Shown here: positions 1 to 12,953 of the stretch, piece by piece | How the letters are laid out: each line of letters starts with the position of its first letter | Numbering within the stretch: the first letter of the stretch is position 1 | Assembly (NCBI GenBank): GCA_016808115.1 | Contig: JAEQBH010001840.1 | Location: forward strand, 62,001 to 126,000 | Length of the DNA stretch: 64,000 nt | Direction: 5' to 3' | From: Tetrastigma voinierianum | Taxonomy: Eukaryota; Streptophyta; Magnoliopsida; Vitales; Vitaceae | Translations under genes and position numbers: made by a program | The notes under the pieces: model-generated | The model's input: only the letters and a program-made list of their open reading frames with translations | Database searches by the model: none | What the model was told of the DNA's origin: nothing

Positions 1-245
1 GTTATCATGGATAAAGAATTCCCATGTCACAACATTAAACAAGCCTTGAACCCTAAAGTTTATGTTGTGACATAAGGATTCATTGGTTTGGACTAAATAA
101 AAATTATGACTCACGAATTTTCAATGTTGCAACAAATTTTTTTTTTGTGTAAAACTTGTGTTTCGACAATAATTTTATGTTACATAATAAATTTTATAAA
201 GTTGCGACATTCAACAAGCTATGGAACCTAAAATTTATACCATGA
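1..245 (-). repeat. Palindrome-rich spacer of element A, left part
   Basis: AT-rich sequence with degenerate copies of TGTCGCGACA (forms such as TGTCACAACA, TGTTGTGACA, TGTTGCAACA, GTTGCGACAT) at roughly 22, 61, 121 and 199. It resembles 10551-10870 on the far side of element C, so the two are read as one spacer split by C and the adjoining GC-rich segment. The exact left-side break is uncertain. Confidence 0.55.
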
Positions 246-732
246 TTGTAGTGAAGTCTTTATACTGGAAAAGCCACTCGACGGGCGGGAACTCACCACA
301 GTTGGCCCCTGGGCCACGTGGGTTTTCGTCCTCCATCCTGCCGACTCGACCACGAGCTAGATACTCACTCGATAGCTCCCACTACCAACCGAAAGCATTG
401 AAGCCTGGGCCAATAGCTGAACCACCTCGAATGGCATCTCAAATTACGTCCTGTGTTCGAGCCCACTCCGAGGAAAGTGTCCCCGCGAGCTGTGGATCAC
501 TGCGGAGGCCGGACCACCCCATCTGAGCGGGCCAGGGGGTGGGCCCTTACAAAAAGGTTTATATCACAAGGCCCTCACTCCCCCGCCCACCTCGACGGAG
601 GGCTGGTGTCCACCATTAGTTATCCCCTAGCTCTCACAGGGTTTCTTCGCTCCGCTGCGCCGAACCCTGACTACGAAATGCCAGTGAGACCCATTCGGAG
701 GTAGAGTTCCCACTACCAACCGAGCTAGTAGT
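246..732. other. GC-rich insert with possible SINE (378-723)
   Basis: This segment is far more GC-rich than its surroundings and matches neither the A spacer nor the C LTR. An exact 15-bp direct repeat, CCCACTACCAACCGA, lies at 378-392 and 709-723. Just inside the left copy are a Pol III A-box-like TAGCTGAACCACC (414-426) and a B-box-like TGTTCGAGCCC (454-464), a spacing seen in tRNA-derived SINEs. No A-rich or T-rich tail precedes the right repeat, which argues against a typical SINE. It could equally be a fragment of an LTR or a small non-autonomous element. Confidence 0.25.
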
Positions 733-2828
733 CGTGACGCCCCAAAACCCGGGGTCCGACTAACTGGCCAACCCGTGAATACTCGTGGAATGCGCGATCT
801 CGACATTTTTTCATTTAAAACGGCAGTAGTCTCCTTTGTACGGGGAGCTCTACCCAAATACAAAATCTTCATAAAACCTGTCCCAACATCAATCATCAAT
901 CACCTGGCCCAAAAACCAATACTAATCACACTATATCCAAAACAGTTATATCTTACAATATTCCAACTATATCCATAATGAAAGAGTTAATGATTCACTC
1001 TTATACAACACATATATTAAAATGAGAAGCATTCTATACATAAACATCAACAAAGCCACATTCGCTCTAGCGCTCACCCCAGATCGAGCCGCCTCCTCGC
1101 CCCGCTCCCCCTGACTGTGAAAAAGGGGGTCCCATCACTGGTGATGCTAAAGCTCAAGAGGAGAATCGCCCTATGGGCCTACCTACCACCTAAGTGCAAG
1201 CAATGTTCCAAATTAAACATACATTCAAGCAAACGCATTTGATCCCACTGGTTCGAACGTCTACTACGACTCAACTCATCCCAGTCCTCATTCGACTCTC
1301 TCACACTCGCCAAGCCTCGCATTGAGAATATTAGTTTCCATTAGTGGACAACCCTCCGATGGCATATATATATCACCGGGGCCGTCTGACGATTGATATA
1401 TATTATTTGTTCAGGACTACCCTCCGATGAATAAATATCAACTGGGCCCCGATCATTTACATATTATTTAGTTCGATCACCCTCCGATCATTTTCATTTT
1501 TAAATTACCCTCCAAATCCATTTTTCCTTCAGATTTCATCTCATGCACTAACTCCTAAAACTTGTGGATGTTCATGCATAAGCACGCATGTGATACAATC
1601 CCATTACAAACTAATCACATGCAAATATATAAACATGAATATACTCGCATAAAAATTAAATCACACAACATGTTACTGCAATTATCATTTCAAACATCAA
1701 AATTAGCTCACATGGGCTAATAATCGCCAATACCCAGCAATTTAATTTAAATCACTTACCAAACACCTATTTTCACTAAAACATATTAAAGATTATTCCC
1801 AGAATAAGAAACTCGCTTAATATTCCTAAAATCACAGAAATGCCTGCTCACTTAGTGAACCCGAATCCACGCCATTTACTAATACATACCAAACAAACTA
1901 TTTAATACACAACCAAACCCAACCACACCCATCGAATTCGGGACTGGCCACTTTACACTAAAGCTCCAAAGAATTCCTACAATTCTGGCCCCATGTTTTC
2001 GGGACCGCTCCACGTACCATTCCCCGGCATTTCCCATACTAATACATGATTTAAAGTAAATATTTATGAATTTAAAACACCCAACAGCCCGCACAGCCAC
2101 CGCTTCAATATCGGGGTGTCATTAATCGCACCCACCGGTCCTGCTCGACGATCAACATCACCCGCCAAACCAACCTAAACATGGAAAAACCCTAAAACGA
2201 ATAAACACAAGAGTGGAGAAAATCCTACCTCTTTGAAAGTCAATCTGCAGAAACCCGGTCCACGTAGCTCAAGCCTCGCGCAGAACGTTTCTTCGCTCCG
2301 CTGGAATCAACTGACGCTTATTTCTGTGAGAGAAGCGAAGACCTTCTCTCTCTGGGGAAGACTCCATTTTTGTTCCAAAGCAGCTCCACCGTATCTCCAC
2401 ACGAAATCAGCTCCCACGTTTTTGCCTTCTTTTAAGTGAGAATGATGACGTTCTTCTTCACAAATTACAAGCTCGCTCTCATTAATCCAATTAATTCTTC
2501 TTTACCAGATTTCCAGATCTTATTACCGTCGTCCATTTTCATTTCATTATTTCTTACTCATACCACTTATGGTACATGAGTACTTGTTATACGAATTTTC
2601 GTCGCATCAAAACCGACATTTGCGACCCGAAATTGCGACAAAAACGCTACGCTCCAAACTATCCTTTAAAATTACGAAATTTTACGCTAACTAGATTTCG
2701 CAGATTGATTTCAATCTGCATAACTGCTTGGCCATCCGAGACCTAGAGAATTAATTACGGATTTTTAACTGTAATTAAAATTACGATTTTGTCCTTATTC
2801 CAGAAATTGAAATTTCTCGGGTCTTACA
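733..2828 (-). repeat. 3' LTR of element C
   Basis: On the minus strand the LTR starts TGTAAGACCC at 2828, directly after the polypurine tract, and ends near GGGGCGTCAC at 733. It matches 8403-10550 over its whole length, but with very many small indels. It contains no coding sequence; open frames here are chance. Confidence 0.85.
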
Positions 2829-2846
2829 TTCTCCCCTGCTTAAAGG
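2829..2846 (-). other. Polypurine tract of element C
   Basis: The plus strand reads TTCTCCCCTGCTTAAAGG; the minus strand is therefore a purine tract ending GGGGAGAA immediately before TGTAAGACCC. This is the classic plus-strand priming site of Tekay/Del elements, and the preceding GGGATGAAATTCC wording is also typical. It fixes the LTR boundary and the orientation. Confidence 0.85.
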
Positions 2847-2899
2847 AATTTCATCCCGAAATTCGAAACCCATCATTATCAACACATTTGATATGCAAC

Positions 2900-5800
2900 A
2901 TGCACTCTACCATACATGTAAACAGTCATTTAAATCTTTAAACGACTAAATCCATGTACCTTCATCCCTAAACAAGAAGGGATAGGTAGTCCGTGATCGT
3001 GGCCCCGTGTTCTACGTTGACTCCTCCACTCCATAGTGCCAAATTCATATAGCACTCTCATTTTCAGCTCACCGGCCATGCGCCTTATTAACCCGATCAC
3101 TTTACAACCACGCACCCTCGTCCCTCCTCAAGGTCCCATCCGCGGTTAACCTCAACCGCCCTAATCCACCACATGAGCTGGATCTGGAGTATATATATCA
3201 GGAGCATGGAGACGTGAAACCCTCGTGACACTGACATGTCGGGCGATAACGCCAACCGGTGACGCAATGCTGCACATCCTCTCTCAAAGATCTCGAAAGG
3301 CCGAATAAACCTCTGGGCGATAAATTTTCCTCACACAACCCGACCACCAACCTCAACCGCTAAGGGCCGATGTCGTGACATCTACATAGCCTCCAGCTCG
3401 AGCCGCTAAAAAGACGCTATCGCATCAAACTCACCTCTCGTATGTCTCTAATCCGATCAGACCCGTGACTCAGCCATTCCCATCCTTTAATCCAACCCAA
3501 CGACGACCCATATACTCCCACAATGCCTCATACTGCGCCATCCGTATGCTCGCCCTCGATAACTACATCAGAGGCAAATTCCACTAAGGGCAATTGCTCT
3601 CTACCCTTATGACCTGTGACGACACATGCTCACAAAGATGTCCTTTAACATATGTATATAACCCGCACAACGTATAACCCACACAACCCTTACTGGGTGT
3701 GTGTAAACGCTAATCTCTCCAAGGTCATAATCATCGACAACCCATCGGACTGTCAATCTATCCATGCCATGCATGACATCCATTTACTGAGCCCTTGCTA
3801 GCTCAATAACACCCAATGCAATTTCCAAAGGGTATCCAAATCTCGAGTCACTCCCGACTCCTATCACTCAACTCTCAATAATGTGGATAACTCCGACCTG
3901 TGTGTTTTCATCTCGACATATAACTGCTCGCTTTACACCCCGAGCCTCATACTTCCTGCTCCACTATGAGTCTCATCGGGACGAGTCCTCTAGCGCACTC
4001 CAACCCACACTCACCAAAAGCTGAATGCCCATACCGCACCTACATCCGACTCCGACATGATGTTGCGCGCACGCGGGGAATCTAATAATTCCATATCGCG
4101 ACACCCAATCCTCAAGTAAAATCCGGTCCACCATGAGTGTGTAATATGAGAGATTTCTCACCATAATTTCGACCTATCAAGTCACTCATCCTACATCCTG
4201 GAAGAACATCTATACCCGCTTCTAAAGGCCTTAACCTCTAAGCCTAAATCCGCTGGGTCGCGGCTCGTATGACAACCCGACCTAAAGTCTTTACCCATCG
4301 ACAAACCCGATGGTCGGCCAACTTATCCTGCCAAACCCGATATCAACAAACCAATGAGTCCACCGCCCCAAGGTTCACCACGCCCGCCTGCTCCGATCCT
4401 GCTCCCACTTCACCCACACTCCGGCCCCTTTCGCCCATTCGTGATGTCGAAGTGCTTGTATAGCACCTTTAAATCGAAATCGTCCCCTCTCAACCCTTAC
4501 TAGGTGCGGAGGAACGAACCCATACTATCATGTCTCTACGCTAACTCGGGATTGCATTGTCCCAAGGTCTCGGGGATCCCCGTCTCTCGGGGGAAATCCC
4601 ATCACTCATGCTCAACCTCGGCCCCAGTCCTAAAACTAACATGAAGCGTAAGTCTTCGCCTTTCCTCAATCCAGGAGAAAGCCATCCCTCTGTTACCAAC
4701 ACCCATATCCCGAGTGTTCCAAGTATCCTCAATCTCTCTCTCTCTATGGTCGGGGTCGTCCCAACCATGGAGTCTATATCCCGTATGCGGGTCCCACGAT
4801 CCTATCCCGAACTGGACAACTTCACCCCATTCTCTAATCTCCCAGAATATCCACCAATCCCAAGAAACTACTTATCCCGAGGATTCGACATTCCTGGCCT
4901 ATCCCAACCCATCAATGCCCTCAACCTTCTATCTCATCAACACCCCGGTGTCGATACACTGTTCCAAAAAATCCCTCAATAAGCTAAACCGTACTCATCG
5001 AACTTAATGTGACAACCGATACGTCTCTAGCAATGTGAAATAATCCTCAAGTGATACTCATGCTCCCACTTCCCGACCGGGAGTAGATCAAAATGTCATC
5101 CACGGGCACCACAAACTGATCCAGATAGGTTGAACACCCTATTTGATGAGGTCCATGAATGTCGGGCCACAGATTCATCAATCCAAAGGGCATCACCGTG
5201 AACTCAAAGTGCCCATAACGTCCTAAACGCCGTCTTTAGGGATATCCTCGTCTCCCTTAACCCTCAAGCAATTCCTGATAAGAACCAAATGGCTACCCAT
5301 CTGGAAAGGCACTGCACTCCACCCAATCGATCCAATAAATCAGGAGTCACCCAGCACAAAATTTACCCCCTGATCGTGAACCCCAAGGTCTTAACTCCGC
5401 TCTAGTCAATGCACAATGGCTGGCTCCCGCTCTCTTCTTCGTAACAGAACCCGAGCGCCCATGGTGAAGTGCTTCTATTCGATAAACCCTTGTCCAAGAA
5501 ATTTCCTTTAACTGACTCGAGTTCCCCAACTCAACCTAAGGCCCTCCTACGCAGAGTCATAGAGATGGGTAAAGTACTGTGGTGTAACTCGATACCGGTC
5601 TACATCCCTATGTGGAGGTAGTCCGTAGCCTCATCCGAAAACATCCTGCAAACTCGCATACTACCGGCGGTGATTCAAGCCGTCTCACCTCGGCCCTTCA
5701 GGGCGCTCGCTAGCCAACCCACAACCTGCTTCGATGACTTGACTCGATACCGGCCTAGGAAAATATCGTGCTTCGTTTCTCGAATACCAGAGTATCGCTC

Positions 5801-6364
5801 CGCTGTAGGCTGTGACCTCCTACGCTCACAATCGATGACGACTCGTGTTATCACCATCCATCCTCAGGATGACCTCGAACTCTGACATGTCCATAATCCT
5901 CAGGTCCACTGTGAGTAGAGTCCCCCAAGATCTCTAACTCGCAACCTCGACATGTCATCCCTATTCTCGCCCTAATCCCTAGGGGAGAACTCACATACAA
6001 CGGCTCCTCTAAGGTCTCTAGAGGTCCTTGCCCATTTCCACCATATATAGGCCTCATTCTCCAGCTAGAACGCAGCCTTAGCCTAATCTCGGCTCGCCAG
6101 GCACCCCATAGCCTCTAACATCTTCTACTCGCATGAACCAATGGTCTACCAACAATTACCTAATCCTTTCCTATGAATGTCGAAGGATGATACGCCCTAA
6201 ACCTCGTTCAGATCTTCTTCCTGCTTCACCATGAGACTTAACTGCATACAAGATTCTACTGTAATACCTGTGTACCCCAAGCAAAGTCCGCCGATCAAAC
6301 ACTGAACAGGCCCACTCGCGTCCCGTGGACATTCTTCTACGGTCCCCGTCCCTCTACTAGCCAT
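2900..6364 (-). pseudogene. Decayed gag-pol of element C
   Basis: Reading leftward on the minus strand: a gag start at 6364 (MASRG..., parallel to E's MVSRGRGRRGRP), a protease remnant near 6050-5840 with LYVSSPLG and CRGCELEI, an RT catalytic VDDILIYS at about 5110-5085, an integrase C-terminal FA/CAYQS-like part near 3590, and a chromodomain-like 'MRVLYEFGTMEW' tail near 3070-3010. All blocks are in different frames with stops between them, so no protein can be made. The gag C-terminus, zinc knuckle and protease DSG motif are missing: gag runs almost straight into the distal protease, as in element E. At about 3.5 kb it is shorter than a normal 4.5-kb Tekay gag-pol. Long plus-strand frames such as 4557-4982 are antisense shadows. 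Confidence 0.75.
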
Positions 6365-6539
6365 TTACACGATTCATGTAATTTTTCATTTCGCCTTAAC
6401 TCAAGAACGCACACGCCATCAGACTGGCTAAACCATTGAACCCACTCGGCTCCATTTCCTAAGCGGTGCCAACTCCAAAACCACTTAATTCGCTTTTTAT
6501 TAAAATAAAATTCTAGGCTCTTGTTCATTTCATTATCCA

Positions 6540-8385
6540 AATCCTAAGGTCGTGAACCTCAAACTTTAAAGATTCACCCTTTTCCTATACAAAGAGATTA
6601 CACCATACATTATAATTCGCACGCAACTTACTGACGTAATCACCATCAAACTTAAGAAGAATCCCAGAACATGCGATTCTCAAGTATAACCACGTACTGA
6701 GACAATTAATCATACACATAACTCAAAGGTATACGCGCAATCATTTCATGTTTAAAATATTGTTTTTTAACAAAATTTTATTTTCAAAAATTTTATTTTA
6801 TTTTTTTGAAAATTTTATTTTTCAAAATTTTACCAAATTATTTGAACTTCATTAAAGAATTTTTCGAAAAATTTATTTCTACAGTTGAATGTAGTTCATT
6901 GGTGACTCAGAAAAAAACGAAGCCGTAACGGACAGGTTGAAAGCGCGATCGAGCGACGCTTAAGGCTGCTTAGGCGCCAGCCAGCGCGCTTCGCGCTTGT
7001 GCCGCGCTGCTGGCTTCGCCGCCCGCCAGGAAGCCGCGGCAAGGCGTTCTCGCCGCTGCCGCTACGTTCGCTGGCAAGGCCAGCGCTTCGCTACGCTTCG
7101 GCCAAGGCTGCTTCGCGCTGCTGGGCATAGCGCTTCGTGCTGCGACGCTATTGCTCGCCAAGCGCGCCCCGGGGCCTCAGGCGTCGCCGTCGCGCCAACG
7201 CCCAAATCCCGCGCCCGCCCAAATGGGCCGCTCCTAGTCACAATAATTCCTGCTTAGATTACTGCGAATACACTTAGCCCCTGCTACCTTAGGCCCCTGC
7301 CACTAACAATACAATCGCCAGATTGCACACAGCTTCCTCACCCTCTTCCCAAGAAATTTCAAACATAACACATGGGTGCATTACATTACGCCATCGAGCC
7401 CATACACCACAATACAAATTGTGCAAGAGCTACTTCCAAATTTTATAGCTCGAAAAAAAAATATATATTTTCATCATTATAAATATATATATATTTTTCT
7501 ATTTTTAAATTCAGAAAAATTCACTTCAAAACTTTAAAAATCTTCATTTCTATTTTTATTTTTCATACTTCTTTTAATACCAAATAAATTTATAAAATTT
7601 ATTTAACTCATTTTCTTAAATTACTCCATAAATCTTTAAAATTATTTTCACCTCAAGGAACAAAATAAATTTTATAAAATTTGATATTTTTTTTCCAACA
7701 ACAAAAAATTTTCTTTTCACTCAATAAATTTATAAAAATTTATTTTCTTTCCATTTTCTTCACTTACTACTTGTAAAATCATAGAAAATTATTTTCTCAC
7801 TCTCATCAAATAAATCTAGTAAAATTTATTTTTCTTTACTTTAAAATTTCTTCTCATCTTTCTCCACAATCCAAATAAATTAGGTAAAATTTATTTGATT
7901 TAATTTTCTTCCGCTTTACACCGTAAAACCTTAAATTTAATTTCTTCACCTTAAACTCCACTCAAAATTTTTCCAATTTATTTCCATTTATCTTTTGCTC
8001 CAGCTTTTACACACTCGTAAAAACCTCAAACATGTTCCAACACCCATGTGCTAATCCACTTAAGCACACAACTATTCACACAAAACAACATGGCATACAC
8101 CATCTATCAACTCTCTCACATGTTCACACAATAATAGCTCACTAATTAATAAAATCACACAAAACACTTCAACACACATGCACGTAGTGTCCTAGTTTTG
8201 TCCCGTGATTTTCCTAGGTAATCTCATACCTAAACCGAACATCAAACCACACCTAGTGGTGATGCTCTTCCTCAACTATGGCCTAGCCCAAATTTTTTCT
8301 ATCCATAGGTTTCATATACCTACACTCCACATCAACCACTTAAGGGTGATGGATACCCAAAACCCGGTGCCCTAGGCCAGATACC
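6540..8385 (-). other. Untranslated leader of element C
   Basis: This lies between the PBS and gag. It is mostly AT-rich, with many AAATTTAT/TTTATTTT words at 7440-8000, and is non-coding. An abrupt GC-rich island at 6938-7225 is listed separately. The 8160-8350 part (CCTAGTTTTG, CCTAGGTAATCTCATACCTAAAC) is nearly identical to 47190-47330 in element E, so it is a conserved piece of the leader. Confidence 0.7.
6938..7225. repeat. GC-rich, GCTTCGCGCTGC-like low-complexity island
   Basis: About 290 bp built from variations on CGCTTCG, GCGCTGC, GCCGC and GGCAAGGC, between sequences that are about 70 percent A/T. Both strands show long open frames (6997-7257 plus, 6970-7161 minus) rich in Ala and Arg; these result from base composition and I do not call them genes. 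The element E leader has no equivalent island; its leader carries TTGCAATACAA repeats instead. Confidence 0.6.
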
Positions 8386-8400
8386 TAAGCTCGATACCAA
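8386..8400 (-). other. Primer-binding site of element C (tRNA-Met type)
   Basis: The plus strand TAAGCTCGATACCAA is, on the minus strand, TTGGTATCGAGCTTA. The usual PBS matching plant initiator tRNA-Met is TGGTATCAGAGC, and the match is clear with a small change. It lies 2 bp from the LTR end, as expected, and proves minus orientation. Confidence 0.8.
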
Positions 8401-8402
8401 GC

Positions 8403-10550
8403 TGCGACGCCCAAAACTCCGGTCCGTTGACCACCCACAACCCGCTGGACACTGCGAAGGTCAGACTCCGACATTTTCATTTAAATTCGCGCAGTCTCCT
8501 TTGTACGAGAGCTCTACCCAAATACAAAATCTTCATAAAACCCGGCCCCAACATCAATCACCGATACAAACTACTCAGCCCAAACCAAAGACATCACACT
8601 ATATCCAAAACGCTATATTCTGCCAATATTCCAACTATATCCATAATGCAAGAGTTAATGATTCACCTTATATTAAACAAGGTTATTAAATGAGAAGCAT
8701 TCTAATACATGTAAACATCAACAAAGCCAATATCCGGCTTCTTCTGGGTCAAATTTCAGGATCTAATTACTCGCCCAATTCCTAAGACTGTAAGGGGTCC
8801 CACGACTCAAGTGAGCTAAAGCTCAAGAGAGAACTCCGCCCCAAGTGGGCTACTCACCACCTAAGCGCAGCCAAGAATGTCTCCAAATTAAACATACATT
8901 CAAGCAAATGCATGATCCTACTTGAATATCTACATGACCAACTCGCATCCCGGAGTCTCATCGACTTCTCTCACACTCGCCTAAGCCTCGTATGAGAACA
9001 TTAGCTTTAATAGTGGACAACCCTCTGATGCATCAATTCACGCCTCCGACGATCGAAGAGATATTTCATTTGCTCCAGGGACTACCCTCCATGAATAAAT
9101 ATCAACCTGCCGCTCCGACTCGGGCCGCATATATATTACTTAGCTTGACTAATTCCTTCGATCATTTAATATTTACCTACCCGAACCATTTTTCCTCTGG
9201 GGGACTCATCTCATGCACTAACTCCAAAATCCTCAGTGATGTTCATGCATACACGTACACGCCAATCCCATTACGCCTAATCACGATGCAAAATATACAA
9301 AACACAATATATTCTCGCATAAAATTTTATTAAATCACACAACATGTTACGTGAATTATCATTTCAAATGAATGCAAAATTAAATTTCACGCCAATAATC
9401 ACACACGAGCAATTTAATTTAAATCACTAGGCCAACACCCATTTTCACGAAAATATATTAATATTCCTAGAATAGTAAAAACTTCTCGCTATCATTCTAA
9501 AATCACAAAATACGGCTCACTTAGTGAACTCGAAACTAATGCCATTACGGCTCCAATACATACCAAAATGTAAACCATTTAATACACAAATTAAACCCAA
9601 CCACACCTGACCAAATTTCCGGACTGCCACGATGTTCTAAAGTCTCCAGTGAATACTCCCTACAATTTCTGGGCCCCATGTTTTTTGGGACCGCCTCCAC
9701 AGCCTCATTCCCCCATTTCCCATACTTAATACATGATTTAAAGCAAATATTTATGAACTTTAAACACCCCAACAGCCCGTAACAGCCACTGCTTCAATAT
9801 CAGTGCCACACCCAACCACTCCGGCCCTGCTCGGGGACTGATCAACGCTCACGCCGCTGTAAACCAACCGAAACATGGAAACCCCTTAAAAATGGAATAA
9901 ACACAAGTAGGAGAAAATCCTACCTCTTGGAGTTGTCAAAAACTCGCAAACCCCGGGGTCCACGCGTAGCCTGCTCCGCGTAGAACGCTTCCTTCGCTCC
10001 GCTGAACTAACGGTCCGACGCTCTCTATTTCAGAGAGAAGGAAGACCTTCTCTCTGTAAAGACCCATTTTGTTCCAAAGAGCCACTGCATCTCCACGAAA
10101 TCGGCCCCATGTTTTGTGCTTTAAGTGGAGAAGATGATGCCTTCTTCACAAATTACAAGCTCGTCTCATTAATCCAATTAATTCTTCTTAATATTTGACA
10201 TGTCTCAAGATTACTTCTACTGGCCCATTTTCATCATTTCTTACTCATACCCAATTTATGGTACATGAAAGATTGTTATATACAGCTTTTCGCCATCGAA
10301 AACCGATTTACTATCTAAATGCGACGTCAAAACTAAGTGGACTCCAACTATCTTTAAAATTACGAATTTTACTGCAAGTAATTAGATTTTCCTCACAGAC
10401 TACTTCAATCTGGGTGATAACTCGCTTTCGTCATCCGAGACCTAGAGAATTTTCAATTACGGATTTTTTTAACTCCATTGCGCTACTCTTTGTAATTAAA
10501 ATTACGTATTTTGCTCCTTTATTCCGTAAATTGCAGTCTTCTGTCTTACA
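8403..10550 (-). repeat. 5' LTR of element C
   Basis: On the minus strand it runs from TGTAAGACAG at 10550 to the GGGCGTCGCA end at 8403, next to the PBS. It is the partner of 733-2828. The differences between the two copies are dominated by 1-3-base insertions and losses near CG and CC/GG, not by simple substitutions. Confidence 0.85.
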
Positions 10551-11370
10551 AATGACATAAAATTTATATGTCACTTATATAGATTCCTGTGTCAAAATGA
10601 AAAATTGTTTTGTGAAAATAAATGAAAATTTGTTAAGTATTAAAATGATAGCACTCGAGGTTTAAAGTATGTCGGATAATACATTTATATCGCGACAAAT
10701 TATTGTGAATTACAAAACTTACTTGTCATGGATACTAAAACACTATGTCACTTACATATTTTTCTTCAACTAAGGTAGGCAAGAGGGACTTTTGTCGCGA
10801 CAAAGAAAAATCATGTCGCGACAAAATATGTGGCTTCATCCCAGCGTCAATTTACTAGTTTCAACCGACACACAAAACAGTATGCAATTCATTCTGAACC
10901 AATCAAATCATGCCATCAATATAAGTTAACGACAAAGCACCTCAATTCAAGCATGACTAATCCAAAGACAATTCCTCTCATGCTCTGTTAGATATCATCA
11001 ATATAGTCTTAAAACTAATTAAAACGTCATGAAAGCTAAACGAGAATTTTCGCAAGATCATATTGAGCAAGCTTCTTCTTCTTCAATATATATTATCTTA
11101 TTCTTTGCATTCTGAAGTTTGTTTCTTACAATAACTTCACTTATTGATTAGCTTTCATGACCTGAAAAACAGTAAAATCACTAATATAAAAATTTCCAAA
11201 AATTAAAACTAAAACTTCAAACAAGCAAAATTTAATAAAATCAAATTATAAATGGAAATTAAAATGTTTGGTTTCCTCCCAAGTAGTTGCCTAATTTTAT
11301 GTCTTATTATACATTGCTGCAATGTGTTCTTTGCTAACTTTCATTCTATTCAAATATGGGACTCCTCTTC
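10551..11370 (-). other. Spacer of element A after pol, with palindrome copies at 10690-10830
   Basis: It contains ATCGCGACAA (about 10690), TGTCGCGACA (10795 and 10814) and weaker forms. The rest (10860-11370) is non-coding and resembles 57930-58550 of element F, with shared wording such as TCAACCxACACAC, TTCAAGxATGA and TTCCCAAGxAG. This places it between integrase and the third ORF of an Athila/Tat-type element. Confidence 0.6.
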
Positions 11371-11378
11371 TATCTAAA

Positions 11379-12953
11379 TCACGCTCCCAAATAATGCTTC
11401 AATCTTTGACCATTAACTTTAAACTCATTTCTTGAAATTGATTTTATTGTAACTTCTCCAAACAGTGTAACTGCAATCACTGTGTAAGGGCCACTCCACT
11501 TGGATTTGAGCTTTCTTGGAAATAATCTAAGCCTTGAGTTATACAAGATGACTATTCTCATATTTTTAATTCTTTCCTCAGTATCCTCTGGTCATGCCAT
11601 TTCTTGGTTTTATCTTTGTAAATTCTTGCATTGTCATAGGCTTCATTTCTCAGCTCTTCTAATTCATTTAATTGGATGAATCTATTTTCTTTTACAAATT
11701 TTGGAAATCAAAGTTCGCTTGATTGCCCACACGTTTATATTCAAGCTCCGGCAGGTAGATGACAGTTGCTTTCCAAATACAATATCAGATGTGGGACATT
11801 CTAATAGGGAGTTATAAGTTAGCCGATAAGCCCACAATGCATCATCGCTTTGTCGACTTGGGCCTTTTCCGCTTGCATTGACTGTCTTCTCAAGTATATT
11901 CTGATCTCTATCGATATCTCGCCTTCCCATTTGACTAAGGTGATAGTTAGTCCATAACTTGGTCTGACCCATACCGCCATAGGTTTTACAAATAGCTCGT
12001 TTGCAAACGGCTTCCCTCATCACTGATAGTAGTTCTAGAGGCTCCAAATCTACTCAAGATATTTCTTTGTATAAACCCTACAACTGTGTTGGAATCATTT
12101 ATAGGGCAAGCTATGACTTCCACCCATTTGGATACATAATCCACAGCTAAGAGAATGTATACATTTTCAATTAGCGTGGAAAGGCCTATAAAGTCATCCC
12201 ATACATAAAAAAATCAAGACCGCCATGATTCCTTATAGAGGCATCTCATTTCTTTTGTTGATATTAAAGCCACCCTTCGACATCTGTCACAACAATAAAC
12301 CCATTCCAATAGTGTCCCCAATATAAGATAAAAAAAAAAACCCGATCGAGAATTTTTTCGTCAAGTATGTCTCCTACAAAGTGTCCTATGATGAATGACA
12401 TTTATCCAAAATTCCAACCTATTCTGCCTCTGGTACACATCTTCTGATGATCTGATATGCTCATCTTCTGAAAAGCAATGGGTCATCCCATATATAAAAC
12501 CCAAGACGCCCTAATTTTATTGCTGGGTAGCCGACTCGTGGCATAATTCCATAAGCTAGAAAGTTCACAATATCAGCATACCATGGTACTTGAACTAATA
12601 CCTGAAAAAGCTACTCATTAGGGAAATTTTCTTCTATCTCAATCCCTCTTTCATCTTCAATAGGCTTTCTAGTCTTGATAAGTGATCAACTATCACATTA
12701 TCACGCTTTCGTTTTCGATCTCCAAACTAAGTTCCCGTGAGTAACAAACTCATTTGATTAGTCTCGCTTAGCATCTTTCGCTAACAGTATTTGATTGCTA
12801 TGATGATCAATGCACTATGACATGAGACCCCAATATATATGCATGAACTTCTCACAAGCAAAGACCATCGCTAGCATTTATTTTTCAAAGGGTTGAATAA
12901 TTCTCAGGCTTCATTAAGTCTTGCTAGCATAATATATGTTTCATGAAGGTTCA
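11379..12953 (-). pseudogene. Integrase and distal RNase H remnant of element A
   Basis: The minus-strand frame 11561-11379 reads [19 protein letters not shown] and ends RLKHYLGA, the integrase C-terminal GPY/F-type region. The frame 12047-11682 has [18 protein letters not shown], the end of the integrase core (normally [19 protein letters not shown]). Further right, about 12720-12650, VIVDHLSRLE-like wording marks the RNase H-integrase linker, and 12940-12880 encodes YYASKT.NEA of RNase H. Stops and frameshifts separate the blocks. RNase H stops abruptly at element B and its other half resumes at 22725. Confidence 0.8.

Larger units (their letters stand above)
733..10550 (-). mobile_element. 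Element C: Tekay/Del-like Ty3/gypsy retrotransposon with two LTRs
   Basis: Two related ends, 733-2828 and 8403-10550, share long stretches, for example the CTCCTTTGTACG and CTCTACCCAAATACAAAATC wording near 830 and 8490. Read on the minus strand, the 5' LTR ends beside a tRNA-Met-type PBS (8386-8400) and the 3' LTR follows a GGGGAGAA polypurine tract (2829-2846). LTR ends have the form TGTAAGAC...GACGCC-side. Inside is a degraded gag-pol. It is the same family as element E (39514-49392). I found no matching 5-bp TSD: the left flank is GC-rich unknown sequence and the right flank is A spacer. Confidence 0.85.

Noticed and set aside
414..464. A true tRNA gene at the Pol III-like boxes
   Set aside because: No cloverleaf can be drawn; the arms do not pair and only box-like words are present.
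4557..4982. 141-residue Pro/Ser-rich frame on the plus strand
   Set aside because: It is antisense to the decayed pol of element C and has no homology I recognise.
6970..7257. Ala/Arg-rich frames on both strands
   Set aside because: Product of the GC-rich low-complexity island; no start context or homology.
10551..10870. 3' LTR of element A
   Set aside because: It has the palindrome but no TGATGAGTCC start or PPT beside it, and it aligns better with the pol-third ORF spacer of F.
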